Assembly (NCBI RefSeq): GCF_030272615.1
Contig: NC_081412.1
Location: 340,379,370 to 340,443,369, forward strand
Direction: 5' to 3'
Length of the DNA: 64,000 bases
Source of the DNA: Cryptomeria japonica
Lineage: Eukaryota > Streptophyta > Pinopsida > Cupressales > Cupressaceae
The position numbers were made by a program, and so were the translations under genes. A model generated the notes under the pieces. It was given only the letters and a program-made list of their open reading frames with translations, was not told the origin of the DNA and did not search any database. How positions within the stretch are numbered: position 1 is the first letter of the stretch; every line of letters begins with the position of its first letter. This document shows, piece after piece, positions 1 through 10,973 of the stretch.

Positions 1-62
1 AAAAATTTAGCCTTCTTATAGATAAAGTTGGAAGCATGTGCTTGAAAGAGCTATGAGACTAA

Positions 63-497
63 CCCCATGTCCCCATGCGGCTGCTTAAGTCTATTTTCTG
101 CTTATTTTTAAGCACTGAAAGTGTTCCCATGGAATTTTTTAATTAGAGGGAAAAGAAAATTTGGAATCTTTTCCTAGTTTTGTGGAGCAGCCGCTGCTTA
201 ATAATAAAAAATAAGCTAGAAAAAAAAGGAAGGGCTGGAAATAAGCAGCAGCTGCTTATTAAAAAAATGACACATGGCTTCACCAAATTTTTTTTCTTTC
301 CTTTTTATTTGCCTTAAATTTTGTTTTTAAATTTTATATGTAAAAAATATTATTTAAAAGTGTCATTTAAGAGGGCTGCTTAAAAATAAGCACAACTTTT
401 TTATGCATGGGGTCACCAGCTCCAGAAATTATTGCACAAAAAGTGGAGCTGCAGCTGCTAGCCAAAATAAGCTAAGCAGTCGCATGGGGACGTGCCC
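63..497. mobile_element. Tourist/PIF-Harbinger-like MITE
   Basis: A 435-bp non-coding element is bounded by imperfect terminal inverted repeats: GTCCCCATGCGGCTGCTTA near the left end, and its inverse with one change (GTCCCCATGCGACTGCTTA) near the right end. It is flanked on both sides by the trinucleotide TAA (60-62 and 498-500), the usual target duplication of Tourist-type MITEs. The outermost three bases of the two ends do not pair. The interior repeats the word CTGCTTA/TAAGCAG many times, including a near-perfect palindrome around 241-260. No coding capacity is visible. The family assignment rests on the TAA duplication and the size only. Confidence 0.6.
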
Positions 498-500
498 TAA

Positions 501-934
501 GTGTATGTAAAAGAAAACTGTAACCATGAAACAACCTAAGCTTATCCCTCCAGTAGAGACCTATTGATGTTGCTCAAATTCTCATTACATTGCCATAAAA
601 AATGGATGCCTTGCTGATATGTGCATCTGTAGAACACCTATTACTATCATTAACACCTCAAAAAATAGAAGGGTGTGTATTTATTAGAGTAGTAAATATG
701 AATGTCTTAAAGTAAAAAAAATCTGAACTTCCTGTAGAAACTTTAATAGAATCAATTGTCTTGTCTATTGATTCAACATGCATAGATGAATGTGAAGCAT
801 ATGTTTATGACAAAGTGGGTATATAATTCTCAATGTTTTTGAGGAGAGTGAAGTGAAATGATTTTGCTTCTAACATTTAACTAATATATTTCTATCTATT
901 TATCATCTTCATATGTATCTTTTGAAAAAAAGGA
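501..934. other. Unannotated AT-rich flank
   Basis: No gene, repeat boundary or RNA was recognised here. It is the pre-insertion flank of outer element A and would have been continuous with the sequence after 29143. Confidence 0.5.
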
Positions 935-939
935 TAAAG

Positions 940-2144
940 TGTTGCATATATGAGTTCTTGTTGTAATTGATGTCAAACTTGTTGACTTGGATGAGCTACT
1001 TGGTTACTTTCTTGGTTCATATGTGGTATGGTATAGTACAGTTATAGTGGGATTGTAATATGTTCATGCAAATGCCTGGATTCTATTTGTGGTTGTTCCA
1101 AAAGGCTTTTAATGATGCATCCTAATTTTTTTGGAGCTTTGGTGCTGGTTTCAAGGATCCACGGTTGGTGTTTAGATATGTGTGTTTGTTTTGGTGCCAG
1201 TGTATAAAAATGTGTTGTATTCCTATACCTACTAATATTTTGGTGATGCGGTTTGGTTATTTAGTGTTAGAGGTGTTTGTTGATGCTATATTTGGAATTT
1301 ACAAGTACTCTCAGTCATCTGTATTGAAGTTTGTGCAAGATTGTGGTGGTATGTTTTGGCAATTTTATCTTTTGCACCTAATCTATAATGTTTTGGTCTG
1401 TGTGGTTGTGTGTGGATCTATGGGTGATGTTTTAGGATGGATAGAAAGGTGTGTGGACTTGGTGTGAATCCTCACATGTCTCAATTTCCCTTCTACATTG
1501 CATTGTATTTTGTTTCTAGTCAATTATTTTGTATTTACATATTATACCTAATTAGGCCAACCTAATTGGTGTGCCTGAGGTTGTGTTTGCTATATAAAGG
1601 GTGCAATCATTATGGAGATACATATGAGGTGCGTGTGTGTTGTGCAAAGTATATGGGAAGTAATACAATAGTCCAGAAGTGTTATAGAGAAGTGATGAAG
1701 ATAGTTTCATATATGTTTTGAATTGTGAACCGTGATCAACATTTCAATGGATGTGGTTCCTTACAGTTCAACTCTATTGATGTGTCTATATTAGATGTAT
1801 TGTATCTTTCCATGAAGAAGTGATCTTTCTAGTGTTTGCATGTCCCTTTTTGTATTTTTTCATAAGGTTGTGTGCCTTAACTTTGCAAGTCATCTCAACA
1901 GTAGTGAACTCCTTGGCACTTGACCTAAACATTGTAATTAGTTTATCATATACTGAGATAGTTCTCACCATGGTTTTTCCCATTTTAGGTTTTCCACATA
2001 AAAATCTTGGTGTTCTTTTGTGGTTTTAGTTATTTACTTTCATTCATATGATAGATGAAATGAATGTTCAATAAATGGTTAAATCTGATTAAGTTTTAGT
2101 GTATGACAATTCACCCCCCTCTCAACATCTAGTGGTGTTCAACA
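940..2144 (+). repeat. Element A 5' LTR
   Basis: This 1.2-kb direct repeat matches 27921-29138 along its length. It starts TGTTGCATATATGAG, lacking about 4 bp present in the 3' copy, and ends GGTGTTCAACA. A TATA-like stretch (gctatataaagg, near 1589-1600) is a plausible promoter. Around 1968-2015 it holds a pattern (CACCATGGTTTTTCCC, then GGTTTTCCACAT, then ATCTTGGTGT) that recurs in the copia LTR at 17911-17960. The small reading frames inside it are not genes. Confidence 0.88.
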
Positions 2145-2146
2145 AT

Positions 2147-2158
2147 TGGTATTAGACC
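2147..2158 (+). other. Element A primer-binding site
   Basis: TGGTATTAGACC starts two bases after the 5' LTR. It matches the usual plant initiator-Met tRNA primer site TGGTATCAGAGC at 10 of 12 positions. This marks the start of minus-strand DNA synthesis. Confidence 0.75.
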
Positions 2159-2289
2159 AAGGTTATTGAAGTAATAACCTAACAATTGAGGTAGATCCGA
2201 GTTTTTCAAAACTATATTTGATTCTAATTTGGATGCTATATAGAACAAAATGAATGGGACATTGATGCTGTGGTAGACATGGATGGATA

Positions 2290-3086
2290 ATTGAGACATT
2301 CTTTTGCAGATCTAGATGAAAGTAGAAACAAGTGCAAGAAAGTAGAAGAGAAGATCACTTATTTGAGAAAGCTACTTGATGAAGGAAGAAAGGCTATTGA
2401 TGATCTTTAAATAAAGCTACATGACGAATCCCGAGAATGTATCAAACTTGATCAAGTAGTGGATATGTTGAGGAAAGAGATGAAAGAGGCAAACTAACAA
2501 ATTGACAAAGGTCTGAAGCTTAAAGGTGGAAGTGAAGTGCTTTATGTGATTCTTTGTGCTCAGAAGAAAAACAAAGGTAAAAGTGGACTTTGATTTGAAA
2601 ATGGTGAAAGTTCTAAGAGTTTGAGTGAAGAAGACAAAGGAAAGGAAAGGTCGAGGACAAATTGAAAGACTCTAACAAAGATCAACAAGGTTTCATTCTG
2701 GCCTGAAACAAGAAGATTGACAAAAGTACCACTGTTGCTCAAACTAGGTATTCATCAAATTTTAATGGTGACCATTTTTCATGCAATAAATTTGGACATA
2801 GAGCTAGTGAATGTAGAAGTAAGATAAGATCCCATTCATTTAATGGTCAATGATACACTTGCAATAAGTTTTGACATAAGGCAAATGAGTACAAAAGTAA
2901 GATGGTATGGAATGGATATGCCAACTATGGTAGAAATGTTTAACCATTCAAGGGATATTATGCATGCAACGAATTTGGGCACAAGGTTGTTGAGTTGAAG
3001 TCAAAATCTGAAGGAATGGTAATGATTTGGAACAAGGTCTGACTTGTTATAATTGTAATAAAATTGGACATATTGGTAGGTTTTGT
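2290..3086 (+). pseudogene. gag: Element A gag remnant, part 1 (coiled coil plus CCHC knuckles)
   Basis: A broken gag-like reading frame. About 2307-2500 encodes a charged helical stretch (DESRNKCKKVEEKITYLRKL, then KLHDESRECIKLDQ) typical of a coiled coil. Downstream, after at least one frameshift, come four knuckle-like units. FNGDHFSCNKFGHRASEC (near 2760) keeps one Cys of the first pair. Two more decayed copies lie near 2850 and 2960. CYNCNKIGHIGRFC, a complete CX2CX4HX4C knuckle, spans 3046-3086. In the family such a protein packages element RNA. The final knuckle is cut by the insertion at 3087, and the frame resumes at 8033/8038. Several in-frame stops show it is dead. Confidence 0.75.
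3082..3086. repeat. Target-site duplication (left) of nested element 3087-8032
   Basis: The 5-mer tttgt immediately precedes the 5' LTR. Its partner tttgc follows the 3' LTR at 8033-8037 (4 of 5 identical, one transition). Confidence 0.75.
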
Positions 3087-3603
3087 TGTTAGAACATAAT
3101 GTTATTAGGGATCACATCCTTATAACATTTATATATAATGGTCTAATATAAAGTTATAAAACCTTATATATTATAAGCTTTATAAGCATATCCCATTTGA
3201 AATAATTATAATCTAATAACTATTAGATTATTAATTATTTATGAGTGGGGGTTATTGAAAAGGTGTGACTAGTGAAGCCACCCTTCTTCCTATATTTAAG
3301 GAGGTTCTCTCTCATTTGAGAGGTGTGGGAATTTGGAGCTTTATGGTGAGTTTTATCACTATGCACATGAGGTATTATTGGCCATGTAGAAGTATTGAAG
3401 GAGCGTCCCCAGGTTCAAGTCTATTTTATGATAGACTATATTTGTAAGTGTTTAAATTAAATGATGCTTTATGGGGTCTTTTACCCGAAAAGATTTTCCC
3501 CATGTATATCTTGTTTTTACATTTATGCATGCATGTTTCTCATTTCATTTACTTTATGATCTTGTTTATAATGATTAGTATCCTAAGATCCTAATTTCTA
3601 ACA
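3087..3603 (+). repeat. Nested LARD 5' LTR
   Basis: This 517-bp LTR begins TGTTAGAACATAATG and ends CTAATTTCTAACA. It is nearly identical in plan to 7512-8032. The stretch around 3478-3520 (TTTTACCCGAAAAGATTTTC, then CCCATGTATATCTTG) is the same U5-type signature seen in the other copia-type LTRs of the window. Small reading frames within it are shared with the 3' copy because they are repeat sequence, not genes. Confidence 0.88.
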
Positions 3604-3615
3604 TGGTATAAGTGC
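3604..3615 (+). other. Nested LARD primer-binding site
   Basis: TGGTATAAGTGC directly abuts the LTR end and matches the initiator-Met site TGGTATCAGAGC at 10 of 12 bases. Confidence 0.7.
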
Positions 3616-6600
3616 GGGTTAGGTGCTACTAATCATTTTTACAAGTTCATTGAAGAATACATTGAACTTGATGGAAAATCTCTTATGCAAATTCTTACAA
3701 TCCATGCCACAAGTCTTAGTAAGCGATATAATTTTTTAATGCTAATCTTTTTTTTTTGAAGAAGAAATGCATCATATATTACTTTAGTTGAGCAACATGA
3801 TTACAAGGACACCTTTTTTCAAAAATATTTGGGATTGCACTTTAAGAGGTAATGATTTGATAAAAAAAAAATTCAAAGAAAGTTTGTCCTTTGAGAAGAA
3901 TAGAGAAATAGTTTTTAAAATTTTCTTATTGTCCTTTATCATTTTTAAAAATGTTAAATATGAAATTTTTTATCCATCTTGTATCATGTAGGAAAAATTG
4001 AATTACCTTCTAAATTACTTATATCATCATGTTAATCTAACAACAATTTTTTAAGAGTTGTGAAAGGTACATATTCATTTGAGAAAGTTTGGAATGTTTT
4101 TTTTTCACCCCTAAGGTAAGTTATATAATATTATCTAAGCTTAAGTCATTCCAATAAAATTGGATTTCACTTCAGAGAATTTCAAGTGTATATACAACTC
4201 GATAATGTATATTGTTTATTATTATCATTTGATTAATTCTAAATCTTATGATAGAATGTCACTTTTTATAAGAAAATCAAAATCTTTCAAGAATCTTGAA
4301 TTTTTTTAATGTAAGAAAGAATTTGATATTTAAATAAAATTGAGTCATCCTACCAAACTTTAAATCACAAACCCATCCTTCTTTAATCAATACCCATATA
4401 CTCTCAATCTTGCTCTTTTCTCGCATAGACTCTACAAGCCCACAGTATTTGTTGCATGGTCACAGGATAGGATTTCTTTAAGTAGACAAGGGTGTACGGA
4501 TGTCACTCATTCTTCACTGACACCGAATCTCTTTTCCTTGACTTGGCCACTCATATTTCTTGAGGAGAAAGAAAAACAAACAAAACTGGAAGCTTGCTAT
4601 CAAATGTTAGTGTGATTTCATATTCTACTACCAAATGTTAGTAGACTAAAATAAGATAAGAGAATGCATGACCCACATGTGATGGGTGATTGTCTACCAC
4701 CAAGGTTCCACATGTTTTTTACTGCCACAGCTGAATTCGTTGGTTGTTGCCTCTAATTCCTTGAGTGGGAGCAATCTCAGAAAATTAATGGGCAAGAAAT
4801 CCTTTGTCTATTTAAATGCTTCAGAATTTTTTTATTGCTTTGTCTTGTTTGTCCTCATAATCCAAATATACTATGGAGAGTATTCATAATTCATAGTGAT
4901 TAGACATTACAAAGTCCTATAAGAAATTCAAATGAATTACTCCACTTTTTGCTCAAAGAGTAGGAGTGGGATCCAATCCACAACTATCCACTGCCCAAAA
5001 CTGATCTAATATCTTCATGAAATGTTTTTATAAAATAGAAATTGTTCCAATCATGTTAGCAAAAAGCATCACAATATTTTTTCAAAGATACATTGTTCAA
5101 TTGGATAGAAATAATCATTCAATGAATTTTTTTAGCATCCCTCTACAAAAAATGGGTGCGCATTTGAATGCACATTATATTCAAAGTTGGTTTGATCTTT
5201 GCAGATAATAGATTAAGTATGGTTATATGCATAGATGCTTCTTTTTTTTTCTTTTTCTTTTTTTCTTCTAATCTTTATTAATCAATTGTCTAAGGCTCGA
5301 CTGTGTAGAACTCTTTGATCTAAGCACAATGCATACAATTTTTTTAGTTTAAAAATACAAATCACTCTTGGATTATTTTATGTTCTCAATTTTGAGGTAT
5401 TAGATGACAATTATATGAGTTGATATGATATTTAAATTTTAATTTTTATCTCAAGGTAATTATAATGACACATTTAGTAAATTTGAGCCACAAAAATCTT
5501 TTTTAGCTAATGTCTAGCATTTGGGTTGACAACCCAAAAAGACTTGATGACTCCATTTTTAAAATATTCCTTTTTTAGCCTTATAATATAAGAAATCCCA
5601 TTTATCAATGAGAATAAGAAGCTCAATACTCCTATTGGATTTCCTTATAATATGTTCCTAGTTGAGAGAACTAAAATGATATGAAAAATGAGGCAAATAT
5701 CAATTCCATTCAATATTAATTATTTGAGTACTATTATAATCAAGAAACATTCTATATATCATAGATAAGATAAGTCTATTAAGGGGAACACTTCAAACTA
5801 TAAAGACAAATACAAATGCATAAATAGATCTAAGATGATGTGTTGATAAAGTACACAATTGTTTTCGCAACCATCTAATGAGATTATTAATTCTCTCAAG
5901 AATTCTCATTCTTGTTATATTAAAATGGACATTCATTTTCTTACTCCATGACACAAGGATGATAAAGTTAATCGAAAGGTAAGAATTTCTTTTCAAACTC
6001 TTACACATCCATAGACAAATTGAAGTTATATAAATCTTCAAAGCATCTTTTGGCTACCGAATTCTTTTCTCTTTAGAATGTTACTTGAGCTAACATTTTT
6101 TATGAGCTTTAGGTATCCTCTAAAAGTATTTGTGTAAAGAACCTTATAATGGGTGGCTATTGCCCTTATAAACTATCTAGGGAGCAAACCTAGAAAAAAT
6201 AACTCACCCGTTGCTTTAATTTTTCTATGGATCATTACTATATGTAGTGGTATGTTTGCTTCTCTAAATTATTCATTCTTATGCTTATGAAAATGTATGT
6301 TGATCTTCTTGCTACTAATCATTAGATTATATTCTAAATTTATCACGAATAATATATGATCTTTGGAAAATGACAAATGCATAATATTATGCTCTTTCTT
6401 TGCACCAAAAATCTAGTTTAATTGATTACTATGTTACTAATTATATTGTTTCTTCTATGGCAAAGTTATGCCTTCAAAACATATGGTGCAAGTACTATTA
6501 CATGGATGGTGCAATACTTTAATTTAAGAAGACTATCTTATATGTGTCTTTGAATCAAATGGGCAAAATATGAATATAGCTCCCGAAGAATCAATATGGC

Positions 6601-6700
6601 CTTGAAGATTTATGGAAGAGTTCCATTTGGATACATGTAAAAGTACCATATTACTTGAAGTATTTACTCTTTCTAGAGAATATCATTTCTAAAGATCAAA
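3616..6700. other. Non-coding interior of nested LARD
   Basis: About 3 kb of AT-rich sequence with homopolymer runs and only short random reading frames. No protease, integrase, reverse transcriptase or gag motif was recognised on either strand. Confidence 0.5.
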
Positions 6701-6706
6701 ATGAAC

Positions 6707-7245
6707 ATTGAAGATCATGGGCACCTCACTCAAGTGAAATCATTCTATAATAAAGACACTTTGAAGATCATGGGCACATGCTATATATTCAAATTTTAGC
6801 CATCACTTTGAAATCCTTTGTGCAGTGATTGGTTTTAGGTGATGCCATTAAGGAAGAGTGTACATGACACCACCTAGTGGCTAAATCCTAGATGTAAGAC
6901 CTAATAGGCATTATATACTCCAAATTCAAATAATGTTTGGCTTTAGGTGATGCCATTGAGGGGGAGTGTGCATGTCAATGACACCACCTAGTGGCTAAAT
7001 CCTAGTTTTAAATCCTACGGGTAGGCATATGTCCTAATAGGTATGAAATAAGACCTATATAGGCATTAGTAAGTCTTTTAAGCCTGCAAATAGGCATAGG
7101 TAAGTCTTTTTTGTTTTAAATACTTCAGGTAGGTATTAGTAAGTCCTATAGGCACATTTGTGCTTAAGTCCTATGAGCATATTGTAAATTCTTCTCCTTG
7201 TAAATCTTCCACTTGTAAAATCATTGTATTAAGTCCTACGGGCAC
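6707..7245 (+). repeat. Internal repeat cluster of nested LARD
   Basis: Three repeats overlap here. TTGAAGATCATGGGCAC occurs twice, near 6707 and 6761. A segment beginning GG(T/C)TTTAGGTGATGCCATT and continuing through CACCACCTAGTGGCTAAATC occurs at about 6831 and 6939 (spacing 108 bp). The word AAGTCCTA(T/C)(A/G)GGCA or close variants recurs about six times between 7010 and 7245. The second 108-bp copy contains GAGGGGGAGTGTGCATG, which looks like a polypurine tract followed by an LTR start, so this may be a buried older LTR end. Confidence 0.5.
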
Positions 7246-7501
7246 TATGTAATGAACCTGGGGTGAGGCTAATTTGAGGAGACCGGAGCTCTAATGCAAT
7301 TTTTTAAGACCTCATAGCATCATTTTTAAAACATTGGGATTATAAATTATGACAAGATGAATTTCATGTAGTCTGGAATGCATGATCTTCATGTTGGCAT
7401 ATATTTGTGTCCCTGTTTATCACTGTCAAAGAAGACCTACGTTACTGGGGTACTTCATTTTTTTCTTTTATGAAAATTGACATGTGAAACCCTATTAACA
7501 T

Positions 7502-7511
7502 TAAGGGGGAA
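7502..7511 (+). other. Nested LARD polypurine tract
   Basis: TAAGGGGGAA lies directly upstream of the 3' LTR, the expected place for plus-strand priming. Confidence 0.7.
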
Positions 7512-8032
7512 AGTTAGAACATAATGTTATTAGGGATCATATCCTTATAACATTTATATATAATGTTCTAATATAAGGTTATACAACCTTATATATTATA
7601 TGCTTTATAAGCATATCCAATTTGAAATAATTATAATCTAATAACTATTAGATTATTAATTATTTATGAGTGGGGGTTATTGAAAAGGTGTGACTAGTGA
7701 AGCCACCATTCCTCCTATATTTAAGGAGGTTCTCTCTCATTTGAGAGGTATGGGAATTTGGAGATTTATGGTGAGTTTTATTACTATGCACATGAGGTAT
7801 TATTGGCCATCTGGAAGATTGAAGGAGCGTCCCCAAGTTCAAGTCTATTTTATGATAGACTATATTTGTAAGTGTTTTAATTAAATGATGCTTTATGGGG
7901 TTTTTTAATCCGAAAGGGTTTCCCCATGTATATCTTGTGTAATATTTACATCTATGCATGTTTGTTTCTCATTTCATTTACTTAATGATCTTGTTTATAA
8001 TGACTAGTATCCTAAGATCCTAATTTCTAACA
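7512..8032 (+). repeat. Nested LARD 3' LTR
   Basis: This 521-bp copy of 3087-3603 has a first base changed (AGTTAGAAC instead of TGTTAGAAC) and the same end TTCTAACA. It is followed by TSD tttgc. Confidence 0.88.
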
Positions 8033-8037
8033 TTTGC

Positions 8038-8195
8038 AGAGAAAGGAATGAGAAGTCTACTGGTTCAATAAAGAAATTTGATGTTAATGAGGAAAATAAG
8101 AAGACGAAGATGAAAGATGAGAAGGAGGAAGAAAAGGGTGAGGATGGGTTTGCACCTAATGTTGGTGTAGATTCCACTTCTAGTAGCTAGACAAA
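8038..8195 (+). pseudogene. gag: Element A gag remnant, part 2
   Basis: This continues the knuckle interrupted at 3086. After the duplicated TTTGC (Phe-Cys), the frame reads RERNEKSTGSIKKFDVNE and then a Lys/Glu-rich tail before a stop near 8190. Joined across the insertion, the frame is continuous with CYNCNKIGHIGRFC, which independently proves the insertion boundaries. Confidence 0.7.
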
Positions 8196-8632
8196 ATGCA
8201 TTGTCTGAGTGGGAGAGTGAAAAGAAGATCTTATGAACCCCTCATAGTTTGGATGCTGATATTTTTTTTAGCATGGCAAAGATTGTGAGAGTATTTTCAA
8301 AGATTTCTAAATGATTTTGTTGGTTCACAACATCGTTTGTGAAATGTGATAAAACAAAGTATCAACTTTTTGAGTTGTAACAATAAAATGCATTTATTTT
8401 AGGTTAACCCTAAGTTGGTGAGTGTAATGCATCAATAAGATTTTTTTGATCACTTGTGATATTTCTATCTTGAGAGATCTTGCATGCAAATAAGTTGCTT
8501 GTGTGATCAATGTGTTTGAAGTGCTTTATCTACAAACCTTATATTCTTTGTGATATCAATAAAAATGTGAAATGGTGACTTTGATTGTTATTGAAGCCAT
8601 GACCCGTGTTCAAGTTGTATTCGTATGTGGAA
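8196..8632. other. Spacer between element A gag and second coding remnant
   Basis: About 440 bp with stops in all frames and no recognised motif. Confidence 0.4.
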
Positions 8633-8895
8633 ATGGTGAAAGACAAAGAAGGCACATTTTTGAGGTTTTCTATTGATTGCGTTTACACTAAAGACGCGAG
8701 GATATACATTCATGCCGAGTTGGAATAGGTTAGTCATTTGAAGTTTCATGATATCTAGGATAAGTTGACAGAAGCAAATTCGACTTCATTCAAGGAGCAG
8801 TATAATAATATTTTAGAAATAGGTTTGAATATTTGGAAGGAATTTCCTCATTTTATCTATGAAGAGGAGTGTATTAAGATAATTTTGAGTCAAAT
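8633..8895 (+). pseudogene. Element A second reading frame, N-terminal part (unknown family)
   Basis: An ATG at 8633 starts MVKDKEGTFLRFSIDCVYTK and runs, with two internal stops, to ILSQI at 8895, where the chromovirus inserted. The frame resumes at 24831 with HEDIMYLDKPYKIIG, so the original codons read straight across the duplicated caaat. I do not recognise the family. It is not gag, protease, integrase or reverse transcriptase. Placed after gag in a pol-less element, it may be a structural or captured protein, but no function can be assigned. Confidence 0.5.
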
Positions 8896-9871
8896 TGGTG
8901 CGGGAGCACCTAGAGTCTAGTTACAATGTCAATTAGGTTTTTGAGTCTTAGGAGTTAGGGGTCATGCCATTTTGATTCAATAAGGTCTATTGAGACTATT
9001 TGTAATGTTATTTCATTTTTTTAGGTGGGTATGTCAAATTTGGAGTCATAATTTGCAAGTTTGTAAAGTTGTTTTAAGGTTGTCATTGTTGTCATCGAGA
9101 TAGTTAACCCAATAAAGTGTCATTGTTGTAAAAAGTTGTCAATGTTGTCATCATGATAGTTTACTCTATAGGGATTGGAAAATACTGTTTATCCGACTTT
9201 TGATGGCTATGCCAATAGACATGCAAATGCCTTGTTTGGTATAGCTATACCGAAATAGGGACATTGGGGTAAGTTTACTCTATCAGAATTGCATATAATG
9301 GTTATTCCGACTTTATTAGTTATTCTGATGGATGATCAGGACCTTGGTTTGGTATTGTTATTTCGACGTCAGTGTCCAGCATTGATTTGTCAGTTTGGGA
9401 TTGTTATTCTGATGTCAGTGTCTAAATTTGATTTTTTAAGATTTGGGAGTTGAACAATCATGCAACCCAAAGGTCTGTTGTGACCACGGGAAAGTCCAAA
9501 TTTTGGTACAAATTTTATAAGCCAACGGTTGGAAATAGATTCTGTTATGTGAATTCTAAAAATTTGAATTTCTAAAATTTGATTCTGCAACATATTTTCA
9601 AAACTTTGAAATCATTGTCATCTTTTTTGAAGTCCAAGTTTTGCAAATTACTTTGTTTTCTATACTTATATCTTGTTGTATGGATTTGAGTTGTTTGGGT
9701 GAGCACATGTGGGTATAGAGTAGTGTAATATCTTCCATCTGCTGGTGATTTGAAGTTCTAAACTGTTAGAAGGAGAAGGATATTGCATATTTTCTCAGGG
9801 TTACCCAGTTAGTTAGGGTAACTAGGGTTTTAACAACAATTCGACCATTTCTCCCTCCCTATCTTGCATCA
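8896..9871 (+). repeat. Chromovirus 5' LTR
   Basis: Starts TGGTGCGGGAGCACCTAG and ends CTATCTTGCATCA. It matches the split 3' LTR along its full 976 bp with scattered substitutions. Confidence 0.92.
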
Positions 9872-9873
9872 AG

Positions 9874-9885
9874 TGGTATCAGAGC
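9874..9885 (+). other. Chromovirus primer-binding site
   Basis: TGGTATCAGAGC, a perfect 12-base initiator-Met tRNA site, begins two bases after the 5' LTR. Confidence 0.88.
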
Positions 9886-9960
9886 TTAGGTTTTGTTTGG
9901 GAGTTTTGTGTGTGTGAAGTTTGAGTGGAAATAGTGATTTGATAGAAGGAGAAGGACAAG

Positions 9961-10968
9961 ATGCCTTCCAAGGGAAGTGCAACCCTCACAAAAGAGGTGA
10001 GGTAAGTCAAGGAGAACCGAGATGGTATGTTGGTCAGGATAGCAGCACTGGAAGCAGTTTTAAGGAGAGCTAGGGTTGCTAATGTGGATAGTGACCCGAA
10101 GGAAGAAGAAGTAGGTGAGGAGGGGAATGAAGCTCCCCAAAATGTACCCCAAGAGGAACAGTTGGGGCTAGAAGAGAGAAAGTTTCTTAAGGTGCTCAAG
10201 GCTGTCAAAGGAGACAATTCAAACATGAAATTGGACATGCCAATGTATGGTGGCAAGATGGACAATGAGGAGGTTCTAAATTGCATAGATGCCCTTGATA
10301 ACTATTTTGACTTCAAGGAGGTTCCAGAGGACCAAAAGGTGAAGCTGGCCAAGACTAAGGTGAAGGGGTCAGCACTGACTTGGTAAAATTACACTCAGTC
10401 AAATAGGATGAGAAGAGGAAAGCCCAAGATTAACACTTGGGACATAATGGTAGCAACGGTGAAGGTCCAATTTCTAGTGGGTGATTATGAGGTCAAAATT
10501 TTTAAGAGGTTGCAGAACTTAAAGCAAAAAGAAATGGATGTGATGACATATACAAAGGAGTTCCATAAATTGAGCCTGAGGGTAGGGCACCATGAAGATG
10601 AAGTGGAAAAATAGCAAGGTATGTAAATGGGTTGAGACATAACATACAAGATGAGTTGAGCCTAACTAACCCTAGGAGTGTAGAGGAATGTTTTCAGTTA
10701 GCCACAAGAGTAGAAGAGAAGGTTAAAAGGAGACAAGAGAAATAGGCCAGAGGTAGAGGTAATAATAATAAAGGAAGAGGAAGCTTTGGGGGAGGCATGA
10801 CACAATTCCAAAAGCATCAGGGGGAGACTAGTGGTGAGCAAGAACAAACCAATGAGAAAAGAGGTGGATTTAGGGGTAGGAGATCTAACACAAGAGGCAA
10901 ATTTGGAAACCAAGGAAGGTGATCAAACACATTCTCAGGGAAGTGCTTTCAATGTGGCCAACTTGGTC
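9961..10968 (+). pseudogene. gag: Chromovirus gag, N-terminal part
   Basis: The ATG at 9961 begins MPSKGSATLTKEV. Downstream are an acidic segment and the core gag fold, recognisable as LDMPMYGGKMDNEEVLNCID, KVKLAKTKVKGSALTW and MTYTKEFHKLSLRVGH. An Arg/Gly-rich tail follows (about 10740-10930), then the start of a zinc knuckle, KCFQCGQLGHP, at 10941-10973. Gag coats the RNA genome in the particle. Stops near 10002, 10384 and 10612 show decay; at 10384 the codon run TGG-TAA most likely derives from Trp-Trp. The knuckle is cut by the inverted solo LTR at 10974 and resumes at 13142 as Ala-Trp-Arg-Phe, where Phe replaces the last zinc Cys. Confidence 0.85.
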
Positions 10969-10973
10969 ACCCT

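Larger units (their letters stand above)
3087..8032 (+). mobile_element. Nested pol-less LTR element (LARD-like)
   Basis: Two direct repeats of about 520 bp (3087-3603, 7512-8032) share terminal inverted repeats TGTTAGAA/TTCTAACA. The first repeat is followed at once by a primer site and the second is preceded by a purine tract. A 5-bp target duplication tttgt/tttgc flanks the element. The internal 3.9 kb shows no gag or pol motif in any frame I could read, only AT-rich sequence and short internal repeats. It therefore fits a large retrotransposon derivative mobilised in trans. It sits exactly inside the zinc knuckle of element A gag, and removing it restores a continuous knuckle codon run. 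Confidence 0.85.

Noticed and set aside
9879-10286. Minus-strand frame of 135 codons
   Set aside because: Antisense shadow of chromovirus gag and its primer-site region.
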